Source: Apium graveolens (Eukaryota; Streptophyta; Magnoliopsida; Apiales; Apiaceae). From it: DNA of 64,000 nucleotides. The position numbers were made by a program, and so were the translations under genes. How positions within the stretch are numbered: the stretch's first letter is position 1; every line of letters begins with the position of its first letter. Location: NCBI RefSeq assembly GCF_009905375.1, contig NC_133650.1:62189669-62253668 (forward strand), in the 5' to 3' direction. Of this stretch, positions 10,581 to 23,018 are shown in pieces. Below the pieces are notes generated by a model. It saw only the letters and a list, made by a program, of their open reading frames with translations. It was not told the DNA's origin and ran no database searches.

Positions 10581-11106
10581 ATTTATGCTGTTATCAGAGT
10601 ATTTCTCCCGTAATCATAGAGTGTGAAAAGTCACCAAGATTTTTTTTTGCTTTTCTAATGCATATTACTTAATACCAGCAATGGACATGGGTCTTCCCTT
10701 CCACATTTTTACTCTAGATCTCAAAGGAGTACCTGACTTTTATTTTTTTCTTTTCTTTTCTTTTCTTTTTATAAGTGAGGCTTATCAGCACTTAGTTCAT
10801 TCTTTAGATTTACTGACAACAGAATTTGACAGATAAGAAACAAGAATCTAGTTTGTGACTTTGTAATAAGATACACAAAGTAAACTTGACTAAGCTCAAT
10901 ATCAGAATCTGCTTGTGTTAATTAGTTTCCACATAAACAAGTAGTTCAAACATGGGAATCTAGTATGTTAAAGACTACTAGGTCAGCATTAGCACAGTTA
11001 TCCTCATTGGATTGAATAGTCATAGAACATTCAAAACACTTATCAGAGTATATAAATCCACATCAGATAAATATTGATCATAAAGTCTGATGCACGAGAA
11101 CAAAAA
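10581..11106 (-). other. S1 post-pol non-coding remnant
   Basis: No open frame. It matches the pol-proximal part of the S2 post-pol region, including the CTTTTC-rich run near 10741-10770, the ACTCTAGATCTC block, and the motif around GACTACTAGGTCAGC. It ends exactly at the S2 LTR. Confidence 0.7.
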
Positions 11107-14100
11107 CTAAGCAGATTTAGAGAATGAACCTGAAACCATTCCAAGTTCATTTACCAATCTTATAAAAGTAGCTTCACATAGTGGTTTTGTGAAGATATCT
11201 GCTAGCTGTTGATCTGTTATAACAAATTGCAATTCCATTGTACCTTCATCCACATGTTCCCTTAGAAAATGGTACCTTATGCTGATGTGCTTTGTCATTG
11301 AGTTTTGAACTGGATTACCTGTCATAGCAATAGCACTTTGATTATCACAGTAAATAGGGATTTTAGAAAATTCTAACCCATAATCTAGTAATTGATTCTT
11401 CATCCAAAGAATCTGTGCACAACAGCTCCCTGCATCAATATATTCTGCTTCTGCAGTTGATGTGGAAATTGACTTTTATTTCTTGCTAAACCAAGAAACC
11501 AATCTGCCTCCAAGAAATTGGTAGCTTCCACTAGTGCTTTTCCTGTCTATTTTGCATCCTACAAAATCTGCATCCGAGTAACCAATTAGCTTAAAATATG
11601 ATTCCCTAGGATACCACAATCCTAGATCAGTTGTACCCTTAAGGTACTTGAAAATTCTTTTCACAGCTAATAAGTGAGGTTCTCTTGGATCAGCCTAAAA
11701 TCCTGCACAAAGACAGGTAGCATACATGATATCAGGTCTACTTGTAGTTAGATATAGTAAGGAGCCAATCATACCTCTGTAGTTAGTAATATCTACTGAT
11801 TTACCAGTATCCTTATCTAACTTGGTTGCAGTGGCCATGGGAGTGGATGCAGTTGAACAATCTTGCATTCCAAATTTCTTCAGTAAATTTCTGGTATACT
11901 TGGATTGATAGATAAAAGTGTCTTCTGTAGTTTGCTTGACTTGAAGGCCCAGAAAATAACTGAGTTCTCCCATCATACTCATTTGATATCTTGACTGCAT
12001 TAGCTTTGCAAACTTCTCACACAGTTTGGAATTAGTAGAGCCAAATATGATATCATCAACATATATCTGTACCAAAAGTATGTCCTTTCCATGGTTGAGG
12101 TAGAATAAAGTCTTGTCAATTGTGCCTCTGTGAAATCCACTTTCCAGAAGGAATTGAGCTAAAGTCTCATACCATACTCTTGGAGCTTGCTTAAGGCCAT
12201 AAAGTGCTTTGTCAAGCCTGTAGACATGATTGGGAAATCTAGGATCTACAAAGCCTGGAGGTTGTTCAACATATACCTCTTCATCCAATTCTACATTGAG
12301 AAAACCACTTTTTACATCCATTTGAAAGACTTTAAACTTCTTGTGAGTAGCATAAGCCAAAAAGATTCTTATGGCTTTCAATCTAGTAACTGGTGCAAAT
12401 GTTTTATCATAATCAATACCCTCCTATTGAGAGTAACCTTTAGCAACCAGTCTTGCTTTATTCCTTGTAATTATGCCATCACTGTCAGTTTTGTTTCTGA
12501 ACACCCATTTTGTACCAACCACTGATCTGTTCTTTGGTCTTGGCACTAGGGTCCAGACTTTATTTCTTTCAAATTCATCTAACTCTTCCTGCATTGCTTG
12601 CACCCAATTAGCATCTTGAAGAGCTTCTTCCACTTTCTTTGGTTCAGTCTGAAATAGAAAAGTATGATAGAGACATTCATTTGATGTTGCAGTTCTAGTT
12701 CTGACACCTGCTTCAGGATCTCCAATGATTAGATCAGGTGTATGTGCTTTAGTCTATTTCCTTGCAGATGGAAATTGATCTCTAGAACTGGATCCTCCCC
12801 CATGATCCATGTTGTCTCCATCAACATTATCTGATGCCCCCCTGTAGTTATGCTCTCTGAGACTTCAGAAATTGAATTTGATTTTTCAGGAGTTGAAGAA
12901 TCAGAGCTTCTAGAATTATCAGAATTTGGCTCATCAGAACTAGATGAATCAGAACTTGAAGAGCCAGTGACAGATTCTGATGCTTCTTGAGAGTCTTGAG
13001 ATGTGGTAATTTCTTCAGCTTGCTCCCCTGGACAGGTGAATTTTATTTTGGAGTTGTTACCACAGTTTCAACGACATCAGAACTTAATCCATCAGAACTT
13101 ACAGGATCAGGATTTAAGTCATCAGAATTTCCAGAATCAGAATTTAAATCTTCATTCTCAAATCTCGGATGATCATGATCATCGAAATCTTCAAGTCCAA
13201 TAATCTTCTTATCATCAAAAGAGAGATTGATAGATTCCATGACAACTCTTGTTCTCAAATTGTAGACTCTGAAGGCTTTTATGGAAAGTGGATATCCAAC
13301 AAAAATTCCTTCATCAGCTTTTAGATCAAATTTGGACAGCTGTTCAGGATGAGTCTTAAGAACAAAACACTTGCAACCAAATACATGAAAGTATTTCAGA
13401 TTTGGCTTCTTCTTTTTCACCATCTCATATGGTGTTTTTCCATGCTTGTTTATAAGTGTAGCATTTTGTATAAAACAAGCAGTCTGCACAGCTTCAGCCC
13501 AAAAATAGGTTGGTAGCTTTGCTTCATCAAGCATTGTTCGTGCAGCTTCAATGAGAGTCATGTTCTTTCTTTCTACAATTCCATTTTGCTGTGGAGTTCC
13601 AGGTGAAGAAAATTCCTGTTTGATTCTATGATCTTTGCAGAACTCTTCCATGACTGAATCTTGAACTCAGTGCCATTATCACTCCTTATTATTTTAACAG
13701 AATCTTTGATCAATTTATCCAGCTGTCTAACATGATCAGTTAGGGTAGATGCAGTTTCAGTCTTCTTGTGCAAGAAGTACACCCAAGTGTACCTTGTGAA
13801 TTCATCCACTATAACCATAACATATTTCTTCTTTGAAATAGACATGACATTAACTGGACCAAATAGATCAACATGTAGTAGGTGATAAGGCTCAAGAATT
13901 GATGACTCAGTTTTGTTCTTGAAAGAAGATTTTCTTTGTTTTGCCTTCTGACATAAATCACAAAGGCCATCAGGAGCAAATATTGTTTTTGGCAGTCCTC
14001 TCACAAGATCTTTCTTTACTAGCTCATTTATATTGTCAAAATTTAAATGAGAGAGTTTCTTATGCCAATTCCATCTTTCTTTAATTGATGCTCTACTCAA

Positions 14101-14487
14101 CAGAAAGATTGCAGAACCATCAGTACTTGTTGAAAGTCTGGCTTCATAAATGTTACCATGCCTATATCCTTTCAGAACCACTTTGCCTGTTGAATTACTT
14201 ATAACTTCACAGTGTTCTTCAAAGAAATCCACATGATAACCTCTATCACAGATTTGACTTATACTCAACATATTGTGTTTAAGTCCTGAGACAAGAGCTA
14301 CTTTTTCAATAATGACATTCCCAAGATTGATCTTGCCATATCCCAGAGTCTTTCTAATGTTGCCATCCTCATAAGAAACTTCTGGGCCAGCTTTCTCCAT
14401 AAAATCTGATAGCAGGGCTTTATTTCCAGTCATATGTCCTGAACATCCACTGTCCAAAACTAGGATGTTCTTCCTATTGCCCTGCAA
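11107..14487 (-). pseudogene. pol: S1 pol: protease, integrase, RT, RNase H
   Basis: Domain order as in S2: protease LDSGCSGHM, pre-integrase HKKLSHL, integrase HVDLFGPV and IRSDNGTEF, RT with [11 protein letters not shown] and YVDDIIFGS, RNase H with YCDNQSA, ending FSKSA. A one-base loss near 13655-13662 shifts the frame just after the integrase Asp-Asn-Gly motif. A stop at 13043 and a further shift damage the acidic linker. Further in-frame stops are at 12424, 11695 and 11476, all at positions that read Gln in sister copies. [10 protein letters not shown] replaces the usual Ala with Gly. The copy cannot encode a working polyprotein. Confidence 0.92.
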
Positions 14488-14502
14488 TCACAAAGACCAC
14501 TA
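14488..14502 (-). other. gag/pol junction: in-frame TAG ... TGA double stop (S1)
   Basis: Same codon series as in S2 and S3: TAG TGG TCT TTG TGA, then TTG CAG GGC opening pol in the gag frame. Confidence 0.75.
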
Positions 14503-16851
14503 ATGGTTAGTTTTAAGGACCCAGACTTGCTTGGATCCTTTGGCATTTTCAAGTTTGTTAACATTTGCAGCGGATTTAACATCAGAGTTTATGCTAACAT
14601 TTTTCTTATCAGTATTAACAGTATCAGACTTTGCATCATACTTTACACTAGAAGGAATTAAAGCAACTTTCTTCAAAGAAGGTTTTATCTGATAATAATC
14701 ATAGTACAAACTATGATATTCCTTACATGTATAAATGGAATGCCATATACTACCACAATGAAAACAAGGATTTTGTGGCTTAAACCTAACAGACTGACTC
14801 TTAACTCCTGACTTAGAAGGTAAGGAGTTTATATTCTTATTCTTCCTGCAAAAAGAAGCCAGATGGTTAGAGTTTCCGCGGTTATAACATTTCTTTCTAG
14901 GATCATTAGGAACAAGCATATAATTATTGCTTTTATTCACTCTTTCCTTTCCATTCCTATTTTTCCTAGCCGCCTTTACCTTGTTTACACTGGTAATCTC
15001 TTTCTGCTTATGTTTAAGCTGCTTCTTTGTCATTAAGCCTATGTTAACTTCAGTTGGTTTATCCTATTCTAATTTGTCAGAAGTTGACTCTGCTATCACT
15101 TCTATCTCAATATCCTTCATCTTTTCAGAATCAGACTTTATAGTTTTAGCTACAAATTTAACAGGATTTACCTTTGGCTTAGTAGTCTGTTTAACAATAA
15201 TTGGCTTTACTTGTTCAGTTCCTTTTTCACTCTTCTCATCTCCATAACCTAAGCCCTCTTTCTAGTTTCCACTACTTAGTATATCCTGAGTTGCTCTGCC
15301 AGAGTTAGTCCAAGTCCTGATAATCTCTCTCTCATTTTCTAACTCAGTTTTTAGAGATTTATTCATTTTTAGCACTTCATCTCTAACATAGAAAGCATCA
15401 TCTCCATCCTTCTGAGTTTGATGGAACATAACTAACTTTTTTTCTAAATAATCATTCCTCTTTTTAAAAGCAAGATTTTCAGAAGTTAATCTTTCACATA
15501 TTAAAGTTTGATCTCTATAGCTGATAAACATGGTTTTAAGATATAATCTCAACTCAGTAATATCATCAGTATGAAAGGCATAAGTTGTTTGAGGTACCTT
15601 TAACTCAGCAGCATTAGAACTGCTATCAGCATTTGCCATCAAGGCATAGTTCTCCTTATCTTCAGAATTTGAGGTGTCTGTCCAGCTTTTCTTCTTTGTG
15701 ACAAGAGCCTTGCCTTTATCACTCTTTCTTTTCTTGCAGTCAGGAGATATGTGGCCTTTCTCACCACAGTTGTAGCATTTGACATTTGAGTAATCTCCTC
15801 TGTCAGACTTTCCTCCTTTGCCTTCAGATTTTTTGAAGCCCTTCTTATCGGAACTTCTACCTTTCCTGGAAAACTTCTTTCCTCTTCTGAATTTCCTGTA
15901 GGCCATCTTTGTGATACCCTTCACCATAAGAGCACACAGCTTCATCATCTCTTCATCAGCATCTACTTCAGGTAGTCTTTCAGTTTCTGAATCATCATCA
16001 TCAGAACTTGATGATTCTGAATCAGACTTTATAATGAGAGCCTTTCCTTTTCCTTTCTTTGAGACAGCCACTTTGGGGTATTCCTCCTCAGCATTAAGAG
16101 CAACTGTTCTTGACTTTCTCCCATGTCTCTTGTTTCTTTGATCCATCTCAATTTCATAAGTCTTGAGCATTCCATAAATTTCATCAAGAGTAGTTTCATC
16201 AAGAGCATAATTATCTCTTATAATTGTAGCTTTCAGATCCCAAATTTCAGGAAGAGCCAAAAGGAATTTTAGATTTGAATCTTCAATGTCATATTCCTTA
16301 TCCACCAGTGACAGATCATTCAAGAGTTTGACAAATCTGTCATATAAGTCAGTTAATGACTCATAACTTTTTGAGTCAAAGTGCTCATACTCTTGAGTGA
16401 GTATAGTCCTCCTGTTTTTCTTGATTGCATCAGTTCCCTGGCACCTTATCTCCAAAGCATCCCATATCTCCTTTGCAGTCTTGCATTGAATTACCCTATT
16501 TGACATGACATTATCAATGGCACTATGCAGCAAATGCCTTACCTTTGTATCCTTGGCAATAGATGAGATATATTCAGCTATGTATTCACTTTTCTCCTTT
16601 GGTATGGTCTTTGCTGGCTGATCTACAACTACAACAGAGAGCTTGGTTGGTTTATGTGGTCCTTCATAAATTCTGTCAAGGTATTCTGGATCTGTAGCTT
16701 CCAGAAACATAGTCATCTTCACTTTCCATATGGGATACTCAGAAGGTCTCAACATGGGAACCCTGATAGTGTCATATCGACTATGGGTTTGAGTCTTTGG
16801 AGTTTCTTCAGTTTTGGCGGGCTTGGTTGGATTTTCTGCTTCTTCAGACAT
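14500..16851 (-). pseudogene. gag: S1 gag with three CCHC knuckles
   Basis: ATG at 16851-16849 (MSEEAENPTKP). The first 529 codons are open: capsid-like half (EIWDALEIRCQGTD, LPEIWDLKATIIRDNY), acidic Ser/Asp stretch, knuckle 1 CYNCGEKGHISPDC, then a coil-rich region. Stops are at 15262 (Trp position) and 15064 (Gln position). The remainder is open from 15033 to 14500 with knuckle 2 (CYNRGNSNHLASFC, where the second Cys has become Arg) and knuckle 3 (CFHCGSIWHSIYTC). The frame is kept from start to end. Ends KQVWVLKTNH before the double stop. Confidence 0.92.
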
Positions 16852-16891
16852 GATTGTTTTGGATCTTTACTATATGTGTGTTAACAGATGT

Positions 16892-16903
16892 GCTCTGATA
16901 CCA
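16892..16903 (-). other. S1 primer-binding site
   Basis: Minus strand reads TGGTATCAGAGC two bases after the LTR, a perfect match to the usual plant initiator tRNA-Met primer site. Confidence 0.9.
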
Positions 16904-16905
16904 CT

Positions 16906-17482
16906 TGTTAGGTCACACAACACTGTAGAAGGGGGTTGAATACAGTGTAGAATACAATCAAATCGATTTAAAACACAAGTAACAGAAAACATATGTATTC
17001 GATATAATAAACTCTGTTATAATGGAACTGTTTTCTCTCAGTGACGAACAAATATCACGAGAGCTACTAGGTTACATTATATGACCTTATAGAGTAAACC
17101 TATGTCTGTGTTTATATAGACACACAATTACAAGATAACTTCTAGTTGATATGGAATATAATTTTGTCTCCTAAAATATATCAACCAGATATCTTATATA
17201 ATTCTTCTAGTCCTCTAACTCTTTCCATGCATATCTTCTTCTTGTATTAGTCTCGATCTTCTTTCATGTGAATCAGCTTCCTTCCTTAACTGTTAGTCCT
17301 CCAGTACTTAAGTTCTGATATCCATCTTCTGATATTATCTTCTGATAATCTAAATCCTGATATCCTTAAGTCCTGACTTCCAGTAAGTCCTGATTCCAGT
17401 AAGTACTGATATTTCCTGTTAGTTAAGATCTGAAAACTAAACATGAAACATATTAGACATGTCATCTCAAATATATCCAACA
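16906..17482 (-). repeat. S1 5' LTR (577 bp)
   Basis: On minus it begins TGTTGGATATATTTGAG at 17482 and ends CCTAACA at 16906. TATA box (TATATAAA) at about 17118-17111. Contains repeated AAGTCCTGAT/AAGTTCTGAT words. The flanking bases at 17483-17487 (ctaca) should recur beyond its 3' LTR as the target duplication, outside the window. Confidence 0.88.
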
Positions 17483-18174
17483 CTACAGGTGGTGGAATAG
17501 TAGATTGAATGGACTACAGGAAAGTATCAGTACTTAGACCTGCAGGGAGATTATCAGCACTTAGTACATCAGAGTTTATCTGAGGGTCAACAGACTGTTG
17601 TTTAGCAGCTGTTTCTTGGGTACTCTGTGCACCTGCAAAATATAACAAGTAACACTTAATCTCTATATTCTTTTAAAGTAGTCTCATTACTCCTCACACC
17701 ATACAACTCAAGCTTTTAATAGTTAGAGTTTCCTCACAAGGATTACTATATCCTGATTCTCATCTACCTCTCCTTTTGTCAGGAATGATCCTGCTTCTCT
17801 TTAATTCTATTTTTCACTAAATCTTTTCACACAACTCACAGAAAAGCTCAGATAATTTGTCCTACAGAATTAAGAGGTGGCTAAAAAAAGGTGATATGTG
17901 GTCATACAACTAGAGGAAATCCTTAAATAAGGTCTAGATATTATTATACCTGCAGGATTTATAACATGCATAATAAATGCTGATAAGACAAAATCAGTAT
18001 TTTTAATAAATGTTGATAAAGTGAAATAAGTATTTATACCATATGAATCTGAAGATTCAACTGAACTTACAGTTAAAAATGTGGTTATGACAGTGTGTTG
18101 TTCACCAATTATAGGAACCTCCATTTATATTGGAGAGGATTTGACCAGGTTACTGTCATGTACCATGGTCTCAA
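17483..18174 (-). pseudogene. S4 remnant: post-pol / ORF3-region sequence of an older minus-strand Sirevirus
   Basis: Lies between the S1 LTR and solo LTR X. Minus-strand reading has short open pieces (18124-17870, starting MEVPIIGEQHTV; and about 17640-17483 with repeated AAGTACTGAT, AAGTGCTGAT words) but no long frame. The sequence continues across the X insertion to 51745 and then, on the same strand, to the S4 pol remnant at 52605-53854. It therefore corresponds to the region after pol. It does not visibly match the ORF3 N-terminus of S2/S3; it could be another part of ORF3 or spacer. Identity is inferred from context. Confidence 0.5.
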
Positions 18175-19373
18175 TGTAATATCCGGGACATAGCGTGTAA
18201 TTATTTTTATTGATAAATAATTATTATGTGATTATATTGTGATTTTTGGTGAATTATCTGATGATTGGTGTTGTTATATAAATGATTATATATGGTAAAG
18301 TATAAGTATGTTAATTTTATTATGTCCAGAATAAAATATAGATAATTAAGATATTTTTCTGGTACTTTTTGGAGTATTGTATGATTTTATATTGATTTAT
18401 GAATTTATTAATTATTTTCTGAATAATTACAAAATCATTTTCTAAAGCTGGGAATCGTCCAACGTCAACCGTTTTTACGTTTTTACAACTCGAAACTCTT
18501 CCGAAAACTCCTTCCTAACCTAATCTGTTAATTCCGGACATTTTCCGTGTTTTGACTTTTTCGATCCGAATTACGGTTTGACCCGTGCACGGTCCGACAC
18601 AATATTTTTGATACGCTAACCCTTTTCGATAACATTATCTTCGTACAAATTGTTTTATAAAATCCCAGTTTTTGATAATTATCCAAAACAGGATAATACT
18701 TATCCAAAACAGGATAATGCTTATCCAAAACAGGATAGTGCTTATCCAAAACGATCGTATTTATAGTTATTTAGGGGCTAAGAAATGTATTTATCGATCC
18801 GAAACGATCTAAAATGTACTAATATTCCGTAAATATAAATAGCCTTTTCTTATTTCATTTTCACGCGTAAAGTCATAATCAGACAGTACAAACCACTGAA
18901 AACCAGAGAAAACCTTAATAAAATACCGCGTTCTTGAAAATCAATCACACAAACAAAGGCGTTATCGAACTCCGATTCGGGCGTGTAATATATCAAAACG
19001 AAGCTCTCGAAAACCTCTTTCTGAATCAATCATCTATTTTTGTGCAGAAATCAAGGTATTTTTCTGATTTAATTATTTTCATTCAAATTTATTATGGATT
19101 AAATTATGAATTTTTATTCTTGATATTTTTGATATGATTTGATGGCATAATCATGTAGATCTTTTCTTCCTTGTCATTTTGGTATATTATATGACTAATT
19201 TGGAGTTCAATAACATGTCCAAATTGATGTTTGATTCTCGGATTTTAAAATTAGGGTTTATATGCTTGAATGTTCTTAATTAGAAATTAGGTGTTTCTTT
19301 GTTAAGGGTTATTGGATAAAATTGATTATGCAGAATTGTAGATCGTTGAGAGATGAATTTATTGGTATAATTG
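18175..19373 (+). repeat. Solo LTR X, segment 1 (gypsy)
   Basis: Starts TGTAATATCCGGGACATAG, a close relative of the G LTR start. Contains a TATA box (TATAAATA, 18834-18841) and a splice-donor-like CAAG/GTATTT at 19055/19056. It stops at 19373, where G inserted (aattg duplicated). X continues at 46059-46850 and 50154-51744; the three pieces total about 3.58 kb, similar to the 3.45-kb G LTR. Flanks ctcaa (18170-18174) and ctcat (51745-51749) look like a 5-bp target duplication with one change. With no internal domain, X is a solo LTR. Confidence 0.85.
18680..18757 (+). repeat. 21-bp tandem repeat inside solo LTR X
   Basis: Unit TATCCAAAACAGGATAATACT and variants, three full copies from 18680, 18701 and 18722 plus a partial fourth. 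It makes a periodic open frame on the minus strand that is not a gene. Confidence 0.85.
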
Positions 19374-22300
19374 TGTAATATCCGGGATATATCGTGTAAT
19401 TATTTTTGTTAATAAATAATTATTATATGTGTTCAATATTTATTCTGTGAATTATGTGTTAAGTGTTAAATGTGTTTGGATGTTTAAAAATATTATTAAT
19501 TGAGTATTTTAATTTTTATATGTCCAAAATAAAATATAGATAATTGTCATATCTTCCTAATTATTTTTATGTTGATTTATGGATTTATAAGGATCATATG
19601 AAATTTATAAAATCTTTTTCCGAGTATTTAAAATCTATTTTATAAAAACGGGAACCAACCGACGTCATCCGTTGTTACGTTTTTGGAACCCGAAACTCTT
19701 CCGAGAACTCCTTCCTAACCTAATTGTAATATTCCAAGCATATTCCATGTTTCGACTTTTTCGATCCGGCGTACGGTTTGTCCTGCGCGGGTCCCAGTGC
19801 AACATTTTCGATACAATATTCATTCCGGTAAATCAATAAAACTCGTATTTTCGATAAACGGGAGCTTTTTATTAAACTATCCCAATTATCACCTCGTAGT
19901 ACGTGTAACCAGGTGCTGAGACCAAGACCGCAGTACAAATTGTACTGATTTGGATAACTGTCCCGAAAACCGATACCGGTTGGATGAGTTTTTATAAATA
20001 AACGTACCGTTTTATATCCGGAATGATCCAACGGGATACTAATTTTCCGTAATTATAAATAGCCTTTTCCCGTATTTTATTTCGTATCAAAATTATATGC
20101 AGACAGTTAATTATATAATTTTCCAAAGAGAAACCCTATATTCATATAATCTTCCGAGAATCAAACAGCAAAACGAAGGTGTTATTGATCTCTGATTTCA
20201 AAGCTCGAGTACTCAATCCAAAGGTCTCGAGGTGTTCTATCAGATTCTGTGTTCCAAATCACTGCAGAAATCAAGGTTTATTTTCTGAAAATTTATTTAT
20301 TTTCGAATTATTTTTATTAAAAATATGAATTTTTGTTCGGATGATTGTTTGTATGATTTGATGATTGCATGTTGTAGAGCTTGTTTTCCTGATAATTTTC
20401 ATATGTCATACGTCTGATTTGGAGTTCAATAACATGCTCAAAAGTGGGTTTAATTCTCGAATTTTAAAATTAGGGTTTATAACCCGTATGAATGTTTTCA
20501 ATTGAAATTTGGGGCTTTTTGATTTAGGGGTTATTAGCTGTTGATTTATAGTGGATTATGTTCCTTATGAAATTTTCAATCGATTGGTATATAGCTCGTT
20601 AATAGAGGATACTTGAATCGTAGGGAGTTTTTTTTAAAATTTTCGATGTTTCGCCGGAAACCGGCGATGTTCTTGGCCAATTTCCGGCCAAGTCTGGGGT
20701 TATTAATATGTTTTGATTGCATGAATCGATTCCTGGTTGTTTGTAGATGTGATCTGGAGCTTGTGGTGAGGTGAGGGTGCCAGAATCGAATTCTCCGGCC
20801 ACCCCTGTATTTTCCGGCGACCCGAGGGGTGTAAATTGCAGTTTGATACCTGGACTTTTGGGGACGATGAAGTTTGGTCCCTGAAGTTTCCAGAGTTTTC
20901 AAATTTAGGATTCCTGTTTTAAAAATATTTAAAAATCATATTTCCTATTTATTTTAATTATAAAAATTCGATTTTAATTTCTGAAAATTCTAAAATTATT
21001 ATTTTAATTCCAAAAATTATTTTTAATTCAAAAATAAATCTGAATTAATTAGTTAATTAATTTTAGTTAATTTTTAATTGATTAATTGGTCAATTAATTC
21101 GAAAATTGATTGATTAATTGATTTAATTAATTATTAATTAATTATTAATTAATTATTTAATTAGATTTAATTACTTAAAAATGATTTAAAAATTCCGAAA
21201 AATTGTTTCGAGCTTTGAAATATTATTTTAAATTATTTTCAAGGCTCGATAATTATTATGAAATTGTTTTGAAGCCAGAATTGGCCAACCGAACCCTATT
21301 TATTACTTCGGAATTGATTCAACGATCTATTTTAATTTCGAAAAATATTTTAAAAATCATTTTGAATATCTGAAAGCCTGTTTATGACCCGAGACTTCTT
21401 TCTAAATGATATATCATTGATTATATGACGTGTTATGTGTTATATGTGACTTGTCGGTTAACTGTTGGTCTATATATTCGATGTTTACTTGTTTATTGCA
21501 TAACTTTCAATCCGTTAATCGGATTTGTGTGAAACGAAGGGTAGATAGAAGTATGTGCCGAATAGAATCGTATGAGTTAAATATTGATAGATGCTTATGA
21601 TATGTGAGCAGAAGAGGCAAGGCGTAGGAAAGGGAAACAGATAGTCAAGGAGTAAGATAGTGGTGATTAAGAGCAAGTGCATTGTAGTAAGCTAGTACCA
21701 GGTAAGTGTTCTGAACTTTCTCGAGCTATTGCAGTAATTGATATTCCTGTTGTATATTACAAGTGCTTTGAAGCACTGAACCCTAAACCTTGATTCCATT
21801 TATTGATCTTGAGCCGTAAACCTGATTCTTTCTAGACCATTTATTGTTGTATACCCAAATACGAACCTCAAATATACGATACTACTCCACAAATACATAC
21901 AATCTAAATATTAAACATTGAACCAGATTGCTTACACATTCAAACTATTGTATCTTATGCTTTAAAAGACCAAATCCTTGGAACCCTGAAATGTTGATTC
22001 CTTTGTTATCCAATTCTTTCATTACCTAACAGTCAAGCTTTGGAAATGCCATATTGATCTCTTCACATATTGAAACCATTCTCAATATTGAACGTCTAAT
22101 GTTGTTAATGATCCTGTTTATTGTTTATTACTGCTTATTCTGTTATTCTGGTAGAATTGGATTGTTTTTATAAAATTGTGGACCAGATTCGTGGTCAGAC
22201 CATATAATGGTCAAGTTAGGCCAATGTGTGCCTTGGATTCAGTAGTTAGAGCAGTGCTGTGTGCTCTGCTCGAGGTTAGTGCGTGACTGATCAGCAGCCT

Positions 22301-22820
22301 AACCTTGGTTTTTAAAATGAAAATACAATATCCAATTCTAAATCGTAATCCATTGTTCACTTGATATCATAACCATATTTCCCTGATGATCATTATTCTC
22401 AGTTTTGTCATTGTGACTTGCTGAGCTAGTTAGCTCATTTGTGTGATGTTGTTTATGTTCTTTTCCAGTTAAGAAGGAACCGGTTGGTACCGAGGATCCC
22501 CAGTCCAGCGCGAGAGCTAGGGGTTCAGGTTGATCGAGCTAGGCTAGTAGGCTTCTTTTGGGATAATTTGAGTTTGTAAAAGTTTGTAATAATGTTTAAT
22601 ACTCAGTTCTGAGTTTGGAATAGTTGGGATTTGAACGTTTGTAATATAAGTAGGTGTGTTTGGCTTGTGTGCATACTTTAACCTATTGCGGTCCGTGGTA
22701 GCTGGTAAGTAGGGTCACTTCATATTATTATTATCTATATCATTGTTATAAGCAGGCTACTAATAACGTATGTGTGTGTGTGGACCCCAAACTTCTGACC
22801 CGGGTTTGGAGGGCGCCACA
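19374..22820 (+). repeat. G 5' LTR (3447 bp)
   Basis: Begins TGTAATATCCGGGATATATCG and ends GGAGGGCGCCACA. TATA box TATAAATA at 20054-20061. AT-rich block with repeated ATTAATT at 21030-21180. A splice-donor-like CAAG/GTTTAT (20275/20276) and acceptor-like TTTTCCAG (ending 22468) bracket 2.2 kb of the downstream part. Short open frames inside it recur in the 3' LTR only because the LTRs are duplicates. Confidence 0.93.
20054..20061 (+). promoter_or_regulatory. TATA box of the G 5' LTR
   Basis: TATAAATAGCC, conserved at the same relative place in solo LTR X (18834) and the G 3' LTR (43290). The start of the LTR transcript is expected about 30 bp downstream. Confidence 0.6.
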
Positions 22821-22824
22821 GGTT

Positions 22825-22836
22825 TGGTATCAGAGC
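22825..22836 (+). other. G primer-binding site
   Basis: TGGTATCAGAGC four bases after the LTR end, perfect match to the plant initiator tRNA-Met primer site. Confidence 0.92.
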
Positions 22837-23018
22837 TACAGGTTATAAGTCACTGACACAAGCCTAGGTTAATGGGAATGGGTAGAGGGTTAGGATTTGA
22901 AGTAAGAAATAGAAAGATCGAACGTCGAGAGGTTGAGTGCTTCGGTATAACAGGTATTAGTATAATTCGCGTTATGGTTCGAGATTCTTATATTGCGATA
23001 TGATTTCAGATAGCAGCG

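Larger units (their letters stand above)
10581..17482 (-). mobile_element. Sirevirus-type Ty1-copia retrotransposon S1, truncated at 10581 by S2
   Basis: Minus-strand element with 5' LTR (17482-16906), intact PBS, gag (16851-14500), pol (14487-11107) and about 525 bp of post-pol DNA. It stops abruptly at the S2 LTR; the S1 sequence at 10581 corresponds to about 3615 in S2, so ORF3 and the 3' LTR are missing from the window. Either S2 inserted here and the rest of S1 lies left of the window, or a deletion joined the two. Right of its LTR is S4 sequence. Confidence 0.88.

Noticed and set aside
18528..18749. Minus-strand open frame with the periodic motif DKHYPVL
   Set aside because: It is a by-product of the 21-bp tandem repeat in solo LTR X; no start context or homologue in the related G LTR.
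20576..20902. Open frames on minus, repeated at 43781-44166
   Set aside because: They lie inside the two LTRs of G, so their similarity reflects LTR duplication; no codon-level conservation in X or Y.
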